This document shows positions 1 through 8,903 of a stretch of 64,000 nucleotides of DNA, one piece after another. The stretch lies in contig DEFL01000081.1 in the NCBI GenBank assembly GCA_002350845.1, positions 72,078 through 136,077 on the forward strand, in the 5' to 3' direction. The stretch is from Christensenella sp. UBA2853 (lineage in GTDB: Bacteria; Bacillota; Clostridia; Christensenellales; Aristaeellaceae). Positions within the stretch are counted from its first letter, which is position 1. Each line of letters begins with the position of its first letter. Below the pieces are notes generated by a model. The model was not told the origin of the DNA. It ran no database searches and saw only the letters and a list, made by a program, of their open reading frames with translations. Position numbers and translations under genes: made by a program.

Positions 1-398
1 CCCCGGACATCTGGCGCAGGGTGTTTGATATCCTGCCCTACGACAACTTTGGACTGAATTTTGATCCTTCCCATTTTGTATGGCAGATGATGGATTATAT
101 CCAGCCGATCTATGATTTTAAGGATAAGCTGTTCCATATCCATTTCAAGGATATCAAGCTGTTCCCCGACAAACTGGCAAAGGTCGGCACCATGGCCTAT
201 CCGCTGGATTATATGAGTCCGAAACTGCCCGGTCTGGGCGATGTGGACTGGGGCCGCTATGTGTCTGCGCTGACAGACATCGGCTATGAAGGGTATGCCT
301 GCATCGAAGTGGAAGACAGGGCCTTTGAAAGCAGCCGTGAACGGATTCTGGATTCCCTGCGTCTGTCCAAGCGGTACCTGGACCAGTTTGTCATCTGA
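1..398 (+). CDS. sugar phosphate isomerase/epimerase, C-terminal part (cut by window edge)
   Basis: The reading frame is open from base 3, so the gene starts before the window. About 131 C-terminal residues remain. They match the end of a xylose-isomerase-like TIM barrel (AP endonuclease 2 superfamily): the stretch GLNFDPSHF is followed by HIHFKDIK and later GLGDVDWGRYVSAL and CIEVED, which are the late barrel strands carrying metal-binding Asp, His and Glu residues. The enzyme probably isomerises or epimerises a free or phosphorylated sugar in the cytoplasm. A terminator follows at 439-469, so it closes an upstream operon and is not co-transcribed with the permease genes behind it. A second member of this family lies at 8066-8893. 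Confidence 0.85.
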   Translation, partial: PDIWRRVFDILPYDNFGLNFDPSHFVWQMMDYIQPIYDFKDKLFHIHFKDIKLFPDKLAKVGTMAYPLDYMSPKLPGLGDVDWGRYVSALTDIGYEGYACIEVEDRAFESSRERILDSLRLSKRYLDQFVI

Positions 399-438
399 AA
401 TCACATCCTGCAGGGAGGGACAGGCCCTGCGTGAGAGC

Positions 439-469
439 ACAGGCTGCCGGATTTCCGGGGCCTGTTTTT
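439..469 (+). terminator. intrinsic terminator after the isomerase
   Basis: A GC-rich hairpin (439-450 pairing with 455-465, with a small bulge) runs into a run of five T. It separates the isomerase from the importer operon. Confidence 0.7.
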
Positions 470-575
470 GCTGTGCAGATTCTGCTCCCTGTATGCCGTG
501 ATGTTTCTTGCCGGAGACATGCCGGATGCAGTCTGAAATGGGGATAATCATATATCATAAATTCGGGAATATGCA

Positions 576-604
576 TTGACATTTCATGATGAAGGAATTA
601 GAAT
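576..604 (+). promoter_or_regulatory. sigma-A promoter of the first sugar importer operon
   Basis: A perfect -35 box TTGACA (576-581) and a -10 box TAGAAT (599-604) are separated by 17 bases. The predicted transcript starts near 611 and has a leader of about 205 bases before the permease start codon. No gene is visible in that leader. A sequence near 666-680 (TGTGAGCGCTTTTG) is weakly like a catabolite or LacI-type operator but has several mismatches. Confidence 0.75.
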
Positions 605-817
605 GTATCCGATATCACTGGATAGTTGAATAGTTGGGGCGTCAGGAACAGCAGTTTTGCATGTGTGAGCGCTTTTGTTTTGAGTACAACGAAAAGAAGC
701 CGGCTGCGTGCACTCTGCGTTGATCAGGAAAATCGAATCGTACAGGGCGGAAGTTCCTGAACCTCAGTATGCAGCCTGATCAGATGACAGGCATACGGAT
801 GAGAAATAGGGGATGAT

Positions 818-1786
818 ATGGATATGAGTAGCCCGACCAGAAGTCCTTCCGTGAAGAGAAAAGGGTTTATGTACTGGATCCGACAGCGGCGTATCAATAA
901 AAACTGGCAGTTTTATGCGATGCTTCTTCTTCCGCTTGTCTGGTATTTTGTCTTCTGTTATATGCCTATGCCGGGCGTGGTTCTGGCGTTCAAGAAATAC
1001 AGCGCCATGAAGGGCGTATACGGAAGTCCCTTCGCCAATCCCTGGTACAAGTGGTTTCTGAAGTATTATCAGTCTCCGTACTTTTCCAGAACGATCGGCA
1101 ATACATTCTACCTGAGCTTTTTGTCCCTGCTCCTGGGGTTCCCGCTGCCCATTCTGCTGGCCCTTCTGCTCAATGAAGTGCGGAACCGGGCCTTCCAGAA
1201 AACAGTGCAGAATATCACCTACATCCCTCACTTCCTTTCCACCGTGGTTCTGGTGGGCATGATGACCTGCTTTACCAACCGCGACTTCGGCATTGTCAAC
1301 AAGGCCATTGAATGGGCGGGGGGGACGCCGGAAAACTGGATGCAGGTGCCGGCCGTCTTCCGGGGACTGTATGTGGGCTCCGGTGTGTGGCAGAACATGG
1401 GCTGGGATTCGATCATTTATATCGCAGCCCTGGCCGGCGTGGATCCGCAGCTTCATGAGAGCGCGTACATTGACGGCGCGAACCGCTATCAGTGCATGTG
1501 GTACATCAATCTTCCGTCCATTATGCCGACGGTTGTGATTATGCTGATTCTGAACTCCGGACACATTCTCTCCGTTGGTTTTGAAAAAGTGTACCTCATG
1601 CAGAATGACCTGAACATGGCGGTTTCCGACGTTATCTCCACGTATGTGTACCGTATATCCCTGCTTTCGTCCAATCAGTTCGAGCTGTCCACGGCCATCG
1701 GCCTGTTCAACTCTGTGGTCAACTGCGCGATGCTGGTCGTTGTCAACAGCATTTCCCGCAAGATCAGCGACGTGCAGCTGTGGTAA
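818..1786 (+). CDS. ABC sugar importer permease, LplB/YteP type
   Basis: This 322-residue inner-membrane protein is one of the two permease subunits of a carbohydrate ABC importer. It has the usual layout: a cytoplasmic N-terminus, a first membrane segment (around FYAMLLLPLVWYFVFCYM), then about five more segments. The EAA-type loop that contacts the ATPase is seen as ESAYIDGANRYQCMWYINLP near residues 210-230. The family partner is the binding protein plus YtcP-type permease found directly downstream. The start is preceded by AGGGG; a second ATG two codons in is possible. No ATPase gene is nearby, as usual for this family, where a shared MsmX-type ATPase serves several importers. Confidence 0.92.
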   Translation: MDMSSPTRSPSVKRKGFMYWIRQRRINKNWQFYAMLLLPLVWYFVFCYMPMPGVVLAFKKYSAMKGVYGSPFANPWYKWFLKYYQSPYFSRTIGNTFYLSFLSLLLGFPLPILLALLLNEVRNRAFQKTVQNITYIPHFLSTVVLVGMMTCFTNRDFGIVNKAIEWAGGTPENWMQVPAVFRGLYVGSGVWQNMGWDSIIYIAALAGVDPQLHESAYIDGANRYQCMWYINLPSIMPTVVIMLILNSGHILSVGFEKVYLMQNDLNMAVSDVISTYVYRISLLSSNQFELSTAIGLFNSVVNCAMLVVVNSISRKISDVQLW

Positions 1787-1801
1787 AGGAGGGAGATTGA
1801 G

Positions 1802-2734
1802 ATGACAACCAATTCCAAGAATCTTCCGACTGCCAAGAAGTCATTTCGTTCCCGCCAGTCCAAAGGAGATATCGCGTTTGAAATCATCGTGGTCATTCTC
1901 CTTGCCATGCTGACACTGACCATCATTTATCCCCTGTATTTTGTGGTGATCGCTTCCTTCTCGGATGCGAAGGCGGTTGTCGGCGGACAGGTGATTGTGC
2001 TTCCTGTCAGTGTGACGCTGGAGAATTACAAGGAGTGCTTCAAGAACGGCGACCTGATGCAGGGCTACGGCAACTCCTTCCAGCTGCTGATTTACGGCAC
2101 GGCGATTTACCTGTTCCTGACCATCCTGTGTGCCTATCCGCTCTCGAGGAAGGATCTGTGGGGCCGCAACGGCATCATGGTGTACTGCACCATCCCGATG
2201 TTCTTTGGCGGCGGCCTGATTCCGACCTACCTGCTCGTGACCAAAACCCTGGGACTGAGCAACAGCTGGTGGGCGGTGATTCTTGTCGGCGGCGTGTCCA
2301 CCTACAATATGATCATCATGCGGACATTCTTTATGTCCTCGATCCCGTTCGAACTCCAGGAGGCAGCGGAAATTGACGGATGCTCCCCGCTGCGGACGCT
2401 GATTTCCATCATTCTGCCCCTGTCCATTCCCGTCATCTGCGTCATCGGCCTTTACTATGGCGTGGGCATCTGGAACAGCTACTTTACCGCACTGATCTAT
2501 CTGAGCGATAAGAACAAGTGGCCGCTGCAGCTGTTCCTGAGGCAGATCCTGGTCAATGCAGACCTCTCCGTGGTGGACGGCGGCGATGCCTCTGACATGG
2601 CACGCCGCGCCATGAGAGCGGAAACGATCAAGTATGCCATCTGTGTGCTGGCTTCCATCCCGATGCTGGTCATCTACCCCTTTATCCAGAGATATTTCGT
2701 CAAGGGTGTCATGATCGGCTCGGTGAAGGGATAA
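1802..2734 (+). CDS. ABC sugar importer permease, YtcP/LplC type
   Basis: This second permease subunit has 310 residues and begins 15 bases after the first, behind a strong AAAGGAGGG site. Six membrane segments can be followed from IAFEIIVVILLAMLTLTII onward. The ATPase-contact loop reads LQEAAEIDGCSPLRTLISII. The C-terminus YFVKGVMIGSVKG is a hallmark of the LplC/YtcP group and recurs almost exactly in the second importer at 44545-45465. It forms a heterodimer with the upstream permease. The family handles oligosaccharides or glycosides, but the substrate cannot be read from the sequence. Confidence 0.93.
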   Translation: MTTNSKNLPTAKKSFRSRQSKGDIAFEIIVVILLAMLTLTIIYPLYFVVIASFSDAKAVVGGQVIVLPVSVTLENYKECFKNGDLMQGYGNSFQLLIYGTAIYLFLTILCAYPLSRKDLWGRNGIMVYCTIPMFFGGGLIPTYLLVTKTLGLSNSWWAVILVGGVSTYNMIIMRTFFMSSIPFELQEAAEIDGCSPLRTLISIILPLSIPVICVIGLYYGVGIWNSYFTALIYLSDKNKWPLQLFLRQILVNADLSVVDGGDASDMARRAMRAETIKYAICVLASIPMLVIYPFIQRYFVKGVMIGSVKG

Positions 2735-2783
2735 CAATCGTTCATATGCCCGGATGGGCTAAAATAAAAAAGGAGGTTTCCCT

Positions 2784-4391
2784 ATGAAAAAGTCTCTCGT
2801 TGCCCTGCTGTTGGCTCTTGTGATGCTGACGAGCTGTGTTTCTGCGTTTGCTGTAGAGGGCCCGGCCATGGATAAGTCCCTCTATCCGCTGACCGACGAG
2901 AAGATCACCATCACGGCCATGCATGCATATACCGACGTGATGCCTTCTGACTGGTCGACCGTCTGGTTCTGGAAGCAGCTGGAAGAACTGACCAATGTGC
3001 ACATTGAGTTCATTCCTGTTCCGTCTTCTGACCGTGCGACCACATTGAACCTGCGCCTGGCTTCCGGCGATCTGCCGGACGTGCTCCTCAAGATGGCCGT
3101 CAACTCCACGCAGTGCTCTCAGTACGGCGGTGAAGGCATGCTGATCGACCTGAATCAGTATGCGGACATCATGCCGAACTTCCAGTACTGGCTGGATGCC
3201 TATCCCACCGCCCGCAATGCTGTGACCCAGGCTGACGGCTGCATCTATGGCTGCCCCTACATCCTGACCGGCTATGCGATTCGTATGGGTTCCCGTTTCT
3301 TCTACAACAGCCAGGTCCTCGAACATGCCGGCCTGACCACCCCTCCGAACACCCTCGACGGCTTCTATGAGTACCTCAAGGCCATCCAGGGCTGGGATTA
3401 CAACGAAGACGGCAAGGATGACACCATCCCGCTGGCTATGTCCGAATGGGAAGACCTCGAGTACATCCTGACCGGTTCCTTCGGCGTCATGAACCGCGGC
3501 TCCTCCAACTACTGGGCTGACCAGAATGCTGACGGCACTGCCCGTTTCTGGCACACTGCTGAGGGCTACAAAGAGCTCATGCGGTATTATCACAAGCTCT
3601 ATGACGAGAAGCTCGTTGACCCCGACATCTTCACCGCATCGTTCGCTGATGAAATCGTCAAGGCCCAGAACGGCCGTGCCCTGACCTACATCTTCGTGAA
3701 CAACAGCCCTGTGTCCGGCTCCAAGTATGAGCAGTACACCGTGCCGATGACTGAACCGCTGGAGGGCTACAATGGCGAGAAAGCATGGAATTCATACTCC
3801 ATGCCCGCTTCCACTTCTGCAAACTTCTGCATCACCTACAAGTGCCCTGAAGAGTATCGTCCGATCATGGCCAAGTGGATCGACTACTTCTACTCTGTGG
3901 AAGGCATCATTGCCTACTTCATGGGTGAAGAGAACGTGACCTACACGCATGATCCTGAGACCGATACCTATGCGCTGACCGACATGATCCTCAACGATCC
4001 TGAAGGCCGCAACTTCGAAGCTGTACAGTCTGCATGGTGCACCTGGGCCGGCGGCATGAACCCGTCCTGCGCTACCAACGAACTGTTCAAGGGTGGCGAG
4101 ACCTGGCCGGTATCTCTTGAATCCGCAGCCGGCCTGATCAACTACACACCCGACAAGCAGGAGGGCGGCACAGTGTGGGCACCTTTCCTGTTCAGCTCTG
4201 ATGTGGCCAGCGAAGTATCCGCTATGACCGCAGACTTTGACACCTACCTGGGTGAATGGGCAGCCAAGTTCATCACCGGTGAAAAAGATGTGGACAAGGA
4301 TTGGGAAGAATACGTGAACGGCTTCAACGCACTGGGCGTTGATGATTATCTCCAGCTGATCAACGAAAAGATCACTGAGCGCGGCCTGTAA
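2784..4391 (+). CDS. extracellular sugar-binding protein of the first importer
   Basis: This 535-residue secreted substrate-binding protein resembles the LplA/YtcQ family, which delivers sugars to the two permeases encoded upstream. A signal peptide covers about residues 1-24 (MKKSLVALLLALVMLTSC then VSAFAVEG). LTSC is a poor lipobox, and an AFA cleavage site follows directly, so lipid anchoring is uncertain. The mature part has the aromatic-rich, acidic composition usual for this family, including a DYNEDGKDDTIPL stretch also seen in related binding proteins. The ribosome binding site AAAGGAGG is strong, and a terminator follows at 4411-4440. Confidence 0.9.
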   Translation: MKKSLVALLLALVMLTSCVSAFAVEGPAMDKSLYPLTDEKITITAMHAYTDVMPSDWSTVWFWKQLEELTNVHIEFIPVPSSDRATTLNLRLASGDLPDVLLKMAVNSTQCSQYGGEGMLIDLNQYADIMPNFQYWLDAYPTARNAVTQADGCIYGCPYILTGYAIRMGSRFFYNSQVLEHAGLTTPPNTLDGFYEYLKAIQGWDYNEDGKDDTIPLAMSEWEDLEYILTGSFGVMNRGSSNYWADQNADGTARFWHTAEGYKELMRYYHKLYDEKLVDPDIFTASFADEIVKAQNGRALTYIFVNNSPVSGSKYEQYTVPMTEPLEGYNGEKAWNSYSMPASTSANFCITYKCPEEYRPIMAKWIDYFYSVEGIIAYFMGEENVTYTHDPETDTYALTDMILNDPEGRNFEAVQSAWCTWAGGMNPSCATNELFKGGETWPVSLESAAGLINYTPDKQEGGTVWAPFLFSSDVASEVSAMTADFDTYLGEWAAKFITGEKDVDKDWEEYVNGFNALGVDDYLQLINEKITERGL

Positions 4392-4410
4392 TTCTGAAAC
4401 AATCAAATAA

Positions 4411-4440
4411 GGGGGACAGCCTTCGGGCTGTCCCCTTTCC
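4411..4440 (+). terminator. intrinsic terminator of the first importer operon
   Basis: A 10-bp stem (4412-4421 with 4426-4435) is closed by a stable TTCG tetraloop and followed by TTTCC. Confidence 0.85.
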
Positions 4441-4448
4441 TTATGGGA

Positions 4449-6785
4449 TCACGGGTCGGAAGACAAATGAATGACAAACAGAGAGTTGACCGGACGCGCC
4501 ATGCCGCTCAGACTGGCCGGCGATGTGGAGGGCAAGCTGTACTCGTAGAGATGGCCCTGAGAGGCGATGGCCAGAAGGGAGGAGCCGCCGCCGTCGACAT
4601 TCATCAGCTCCGTGACATCAGGCACAATGCGGCGGGCAAGCGCACACATTTCCCGATAGTCTGCGCCGAGAGAGACCGAAGAGCGGCCGGAGAATACCAG
4701 GGCGAACAGCTGGCCTTTGCTGTTGAGACCGATGGCTGTGCGGGGATGACGGACCATGGATGCGATGTCACTCTCCTGCGTCTGCGCAGAGAGCGGGGAC
4801 AGCCAGCCTTCCTGCGCAAGATGCGAAGAGGCTGTGTCTTCATCGGAAAAGCAGCAGATGCCTTCGTGGATCAGGGTCAGTCCGCCGCCGTACGCCCAGC
4901 GGACGCGGTCCCACTGCGACTGCGAAAAGCCCTCCGGGGGATCCAGACAGACGGAGACAGACGGGGCGTCTGCGAAGACATAATAGCCGTCGGGGGCCGG
5001 GTGGAAACCGCAGCGTTCAAGGAAGGGAAGGCCGGTCTCACGGCTCAGGGAAAGAACAACGCCGAAGCAGGGAAGCAGCACATCCCCGTCACGCGCACAC
5101 ACCAGGGAGCCCTGAAGGAGGACCAGGTTAATGCGGCCTGCACCGACCGGGAGCGTGTAGGTGAACTTCGACTGACCGGCATCGGGACAGCTGGCATAGG
5201 GCGTGAACACGGCTGTATCCTGGGGAAGCGCCGGATCCACATCTTCCGCTTCCCAGCGCAGCGTGTGTCCGTTGACAGTGCATGACCCGCCGCCCAGACG
5301 GAAGTGGAAGAAGGAGAAGGAACCGTCGTCCATCAGGGCCATGCAGGCCTTCCGGTACAGGGGGAAGGTTTCTGTACGCTGCTGCCCGTCACGGCAGAGC
5401 AGATAGTCCAGATGACCGCCCTGAATCTTCGTCTGTTCCATGGGACGGCTTTCCCGCAGCTGGTTATACAGGGAGGCCAGGCGGGATGTTAGGAAAAACA
5501 GGTAATTGAGCACAAGATGTGTTCCGGTCTGTGCATGCTCCCGGACATAGAGGCGGGGAGAGACAGGCTGCGCATCCGAGATGATGACCTGGGCATCGAC
5601 ATGCTTCTCAATGAGCGCACCGTGCACCAGAATGCCTTCGGCTGCGCCTTGTGCGTCCCACGGGACCGGCCCGGGCTCATATGAATCCGCCCTGAACCAC
5701 CCGCCGAGGCGCCGGATGCCGGGAATATCGTCGAGCACGCTGCCGAGCAGCTGATCCCGCTTTGAGAAGTAATCCGCAGACCAGCTGCCCCGGGGCTCTG
5801 TCTTCGGCCAGACAGTCCCGAGAGGGAAACGGCTGCCGTCCTCGTCATAGACCGAGAAGAATGTTTCCGGGAAGGCACGGTAGAGTTCCTCAGGGGACAT
5901 CCGGTAGCAGGCATCGCCGAAGCGGCGGGAAAGTCCCGCATACTGACGGAAGGAAGCGAGGGTGCGGCGGCAGATCGGGACCATGGGCAGGATATCAAAA
6001 TGCGGAGGGATGTAGAGATCACAGCGCCCGCTCTGAATCAGAAGACCTGTCAGCGCCATCCCGCACAGGCTTTCCGGCGCGCACCGCACGAAGGCAGGCA
6101 CGCTCAGATTCCGGCAGTCGGTCAGTCCGCGTTCACCGTAATACAGGATGCATGTCTTTTCTGCCTCCGGACAGTCCCCCTGGATCTGATCCAGCGGCCC
6201 TTCACAGTACAGGAGACGCACTTCATCTTCGGAGAGCAGAAGACGCAGAGCATCAGGTGAGGGGAAAATCCCGCTGTCCGTGGAAGACACAACAGCATAG
6301 GCCTGCATGCCCAGGGAATTCACCCGGCTGAGATCCTGCTGCATCAGCGGGAAAAAGCGGGGATCCTGCAGGCACAGCACGGCGCCTGTCCGCCCGGACA
6401 GCATGTCATCCAGGCGCGCGGACTGATCGAGGTCCGTCTGCACGGGAAGATCGCCGCCCTGACGTGCGTCAGCGACAAACAGACGGTCCACTTCGCTTCC
6501 GAAAACCTGCCTGCGAAGACGCGGGAGTACGCCTGTGATCTGCTCAAAGAAGGCATCGTCCACAGCGGCAGCGCGCACTGCATCGGTGAGCTGCCGGGTA
6601 TATTCCCGGAGAAGATCCGGATCCAGCCGGGCTTTGCGGCGCTCAGCCCAGCGGTCCTTCACCAGGGCAAACTGCGGGGAAATCAGCGCATCCAGGTCTG
6701 CAAAGGAAACCACGCCGTAGAGAATGTCGCCGGCAAAGTGCCGGCGGGTATAACTGCCATATTGGTACCGGGAATCGGTCAGCAT
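4449..6785 (-). CDS. large protein with C-terminal phosphodiester glycosidase (NAGPA-like) domain
   Basis: The protein has about 778 residues when started at the ATG at 6785, which sits nine bases after GGAGG. A longer frame reaches 6983 but has no good start signal. The last 200-300 residues match the phosphodiester glycosidase family (named after N-acetylglucosamine-1-phosphodiester glycosidase): RTAIGLNSKGQLFALVFSGR, then ELMNVDGGGSSLL and finally ARPVNSLFV. The first 450 or so residues are not recognised by me. No signal peptide or membrane segment is evident, although many family members are secreted. It is convergent with the importer operon and may trim a phosphodiester-linked or otherwise modified sugar. 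That role is inference. Confidence 0.7.
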   Translation of the reverse strand: MLTDSRYQYGSYTRRHFAGDILYGVVSFADLDALISPQFALVKDRWAERRKARLDPDLLREYTRQLTDAVRAAAVDDAFFEQITGVLPRLRRQVFGSEVDRLFVADARQGGDLPVQTDLDQSARLDDMLSGRTGAVLCLQDPRFFPLMQQDLSRVNSLGMQAYAVVSSTDSGIFPSPDALRLLLSEDEVRLLYCEGPLDQIQGDCPEAEKTCILYYGERGLTDCRNLSVPAFVRCAPESLCGMALTGLLIQSGRCDLYIPPHFDILPMVPICRRTLASFRQYAGLSRRFGDACYRMSPEELYRAFPETFFSVYDEDGSRFPLGTVWPKTEPRGSWSADYFSKRDQLLGSVLDDIPGIRRLGGWFRADSYEPGPVPWDAQGAAEGILVHGALIEKHVDAQVIISDAQPVSPRLYVREHAQTGTHLVLNYLFFLTSRLASLYNQLRESRPMEQTKIQGGHLDYLLCRDGQQRTETFPLYRKACMALMDDGSFSFFHFRLGGGSCTVNGHTLRWEAEDVDPALPQDTAVFTPYASCPDAGQSKFTYTLPVGAGRINLVLLQGSLVCARDGDVLLPCFGVVLSLSRETGLPFLERCGFHPAPDGYYVFADAPSVSVCLDPPEGFSQSQWDRVRWAYGGGLTLIHEGICCFSDEDTASSHLAQEGWLSPLSAQTQESDIASMVRHPRTAIGLNSKGQLFALVFSGRSSVSLGADYREMCALARRIVPDVTELMNVDGGGSSLLAIASQGHLYEYSLPSTSPASLSGMARPVNSLFVIHLSSDP

Positions 6786-7061
6786 GCGATATCGCCTCCG
6801 AATGCACTGCATCACAGGAAAAGGCATGGGGAAAAGAGAGCCTGATCTCCTGTGGGCAGGGACAGACACGCCTCCTGCCGGACGACAGACGCTTGCTGGG
6901 TTCTCCGCGTCTGCGCGGAAAGGAGGGGTGCAGAATGGTTCTGTATTCCTCCTCAGTTTAGCGAAATGCCGGCCTGCCGTCAACCGGAGAAAGCGAGGAC
7001 AGCAGCGTGTTTTCGAAGGACAGATTTCGTGAAATCATGCTGACTTCAGCGTGTGGATTGA

Positions 7062-7090
7062 TGGACTTTCAGGCATGGATGGGGTATAAT
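7062..7090 (+). promoter_or_regulatory. promoter of the YdcF-MazG gene, in the 378-base divergent gap
   Basis: A consensus -10 box TATAAT (7085-7090) lies 17 bases after a weak -35 box TGGACT (7062-7067). The rest of the divergent gap 6786-7163 holds no gene I can support. Transcription would begin near 7097, which argues against using the upstream ATG at 7113. Confidence 0.6.
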
Positions 7091-7163
7091 ATGCACAACA
7101 TCGAACAATTGAGTGACAGCTGCAGCTTTGATTTCAGACGGGATGAAAAGGGGCCTGAGACAG

Positions 7164-8033
7164 ATGGAGAAAACGGATGTCATCGTGGTGCTGGGGCATC
7201 GGCTTCTGCCGGATGATACCCCGTCGGACGATCTGAAACGCCGTATTGACAAAGCAGTGGAGGTATGGCGGGAAACCGGCGCACCCATGATCATGCCCTG
7301 CGGCGGACTGACGCGTGACCGTCACCGCACGGAAGCCGAAGTGATGAAGGAGATGCTCATCGAGCGCGGTGTTCCCGGGGAGATCATCTGTCTGGAGGAC
7401 AAATCCCGCATCACCCTGGAAAACATGGTGAATGCCTGTGATCTTGTGGGCACACAGAAACGGGTTGCCATTGTCAGCAGCGACTATCATATGGACATGG
7501 CCATGAAGGACGCGGAGGCGGTGGGACTGAACGCGTACGGCGTGGGAGCGGAAACACCGGACGCCGCCTACCGTGAACAGAACCGGACCATGCTCAACGG
7601 GTTTGAGGAGAAACTGGATACACTCCGCAGGCAGGGGCTTTCCAACCGCGAGATCATCCGCATCTGCATGGAAAACATGGGGGCAGTGCTCCGCGGAGGG
7701 AAGAAGGAAGCGGAAGGGTTCACCGTTGGAGAGATGCTGCGCATGCAGAAAACGCTGCGGGACAAATACACGCAGTGGGAGCGGTACGCACCCTCAGCCG
7801 GAGCGAATCATCTCCTGTGGATGATCGGGGAAGTCGGCGAAGTCATTGACATTATCAAGAAATGCGGAGCGGAAGAGGCATGCAGGGACAAAGATCTTCG
7901 CGCTCAGCTCGTCGAAGAAATGGCGGACGTCCTGATGTATTATCATGATGTGCTCTGGTGCTTCGGCATTACGGAGGAAGAACTCCGGGAATCCTACATT
8001 GCCAAGTTTGAGAAGAACCTGCATCGATGGTGA
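7164..8033 (+). CDS. fusion of a YdcF-like (DUF218) domain and a MazG-like pyrophosphohydrolase
   Basis: Two domains are joined in one 289-residue cytoplasmic protein. Residues 1-150 are YdcF/SanA-like (DUF218): DVIVVLGHRLLPDDTPSDD at the start, then CGGLTRDRHRTEAEVM and IVSSDYHMDMA, a fold that binds nucleotides or other phosphorylated ligands. Residues from about 195 on look like an all-alpha MazG nucleotide pyrophosphohydrolase, with metal-binding acidic residues in GEVGEVIDI and LVEEMADVLMYY. The start at 7164 is chosen because homology begins there; in-frame ATGs at 7113 and 7143 are possible. It is 32 bases upstream of an isomerase gene and may share its transcript. The exact substrate is unknown. 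Confidence 0.75.
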   Translation: MEKTDVIVVLGHRLLPDDTPSDDLKRRIDKAVEVWRETGAPMIMPCGGLTRDRHRTEAEVMKEMLIERGVPGEIICLEDKSRITLENMVNACDLVGTQKRVAIVSSDYHMDMAMKDAEAVGLNAYGVGAETPDAAYREQNRTMLNGFEEKLDTLRRQGLSNREIIRICMENMGAVLRGGKKEAEGFTVGEMLRMQKTLRDKYTQWERYAPSAGANHLLWMIGEVGEVIDIIKKCGAEEACRDKDLRAQLVEEMADVLMYYHDVLWCFGITEEELRESYIAKFEKNLHRW

Positions 8034-8065
8034 TGCGGCGAATCCATATAAAAGGAGGATCATCC

Positions 8066-8893
8066 ATGAACGTAGGCATCATTATTCCACATCGCGGCGG
8101 GGAGGAACTCCGCACAAACTTTGCCAATGCAGCGGCTCAGGGATTCCATCATGCGCAGCTGGTGAGCTGGGATCCCCGGTACTGGACCGAGGAAAATGCC
8201 CGGGAAGTCAGCGAGCTGACGAAGGAATTTGATATCGAGATCACGGCTTTCTGGTGCGGCTGGGTCGGCCCGAAATGCTGGAATTTTACCGAAGGTCCGG
8301 AGACCCTGGGCCTCGTTCCGGTCGCATTCCGGGCAGAACGCATTCAGAATATCCTGGACGGCGCTGCGTATGCAAAGCGTCTGGGAATTTCGGATATTGT
8401 CACCCACATGGGCTTTATCCCGGAGAACATGACAGATCCTGCATGGCCGGGCGTGGTGACTACCGTGAAATATCTGGCAATGTGCCTCAAGCGTTCGGGA
8501 CAGAACCTGCTCTTTGAAACGGGCCAGGAGACACCGGTTGTCCTGCTGAGACTGTTTGAAACAGTCAATACCGGCAACCTGTTCATCAATCTGGATCCCG
8601 CGAACCTGATTCTCTACGGCAAGGGCAATCCGGTGGATGCACTGGATGTGTTCGGCAAATATGTGCGCGGCGTGCATGCCAAGGACGGCCTCTATCCCAC
8701 CAACGGCTATGAACTGGGTGAGGAAGTCAAGGTCGGCGAAGGCAAGGTCAATTTCCCGAAGTTCCTGCAGGGACTCAAGGCCTGCGGCTTTGACGGCAGC
8801 CTGACCATTGAGCGCGAGATTTCGGGCGAACAGCAGATTAAGGACATTCTTGAAACCAAAGACTATCTGACAGAGCTGATTGAGAAGCTGTAA
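8066..8893 (+). CDS. sugar phosphate isomerase/epimerase (TIM barrel)
   Basis: This 275-residue protein is of the xylose-isomerase-like TIM barrel superfamily, also called AP endonuclease family 2. Visible signatures are the N-terminal strand MNVGIIIPHRG, a middle LLFETGQE, NLDPANLILYG, the metal site region GVHAKDGLYP, and the terminal SLTIERE. These supply the Glu, Asp, His and Glu ligands of a divalent metal. The start follows AAAGGAGG by seven bases. The Gfo/Idh/MocA gene begins ten bases after its stop, which suggests the two enzymes act in sequence on one sugar, for example oxidation at one carbon then elimination or epimerisation. Confidence 0.88.
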   Translation: MNVGIIIPHRGGEELRTNFANAAAQGFHHAQLVSWDPRYWTEENAREVSELTKEFDIEITAFWCGWVGPKCWNFTEGPETLGLVPVAFRAERIQNILDGAAYAKRLGISDIVTHMGFIPENMTDPAWPGVVTTVKYLAMCLKRSGQNLLFETGQETPVVLLRLFETVNTGNLFINLDPANLILYGKGNPVDALDVFGKYVRGVHAKDGLYPTNGYELGEEVKVGEGKVNFPKFLQGLKACGFDGSLTIEREISGEQQIKDILETKDYLTELIEKL

Positions 8894-8903
8894 GGAGGAC
8901 ATC

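Noticed and set aside
666..680. A catabolite-control (cre) site upstream of the first importer
   Set aside because: Only the CG centre and part of the arms fit; there are about three mismatches to the consensus, too weak to list.
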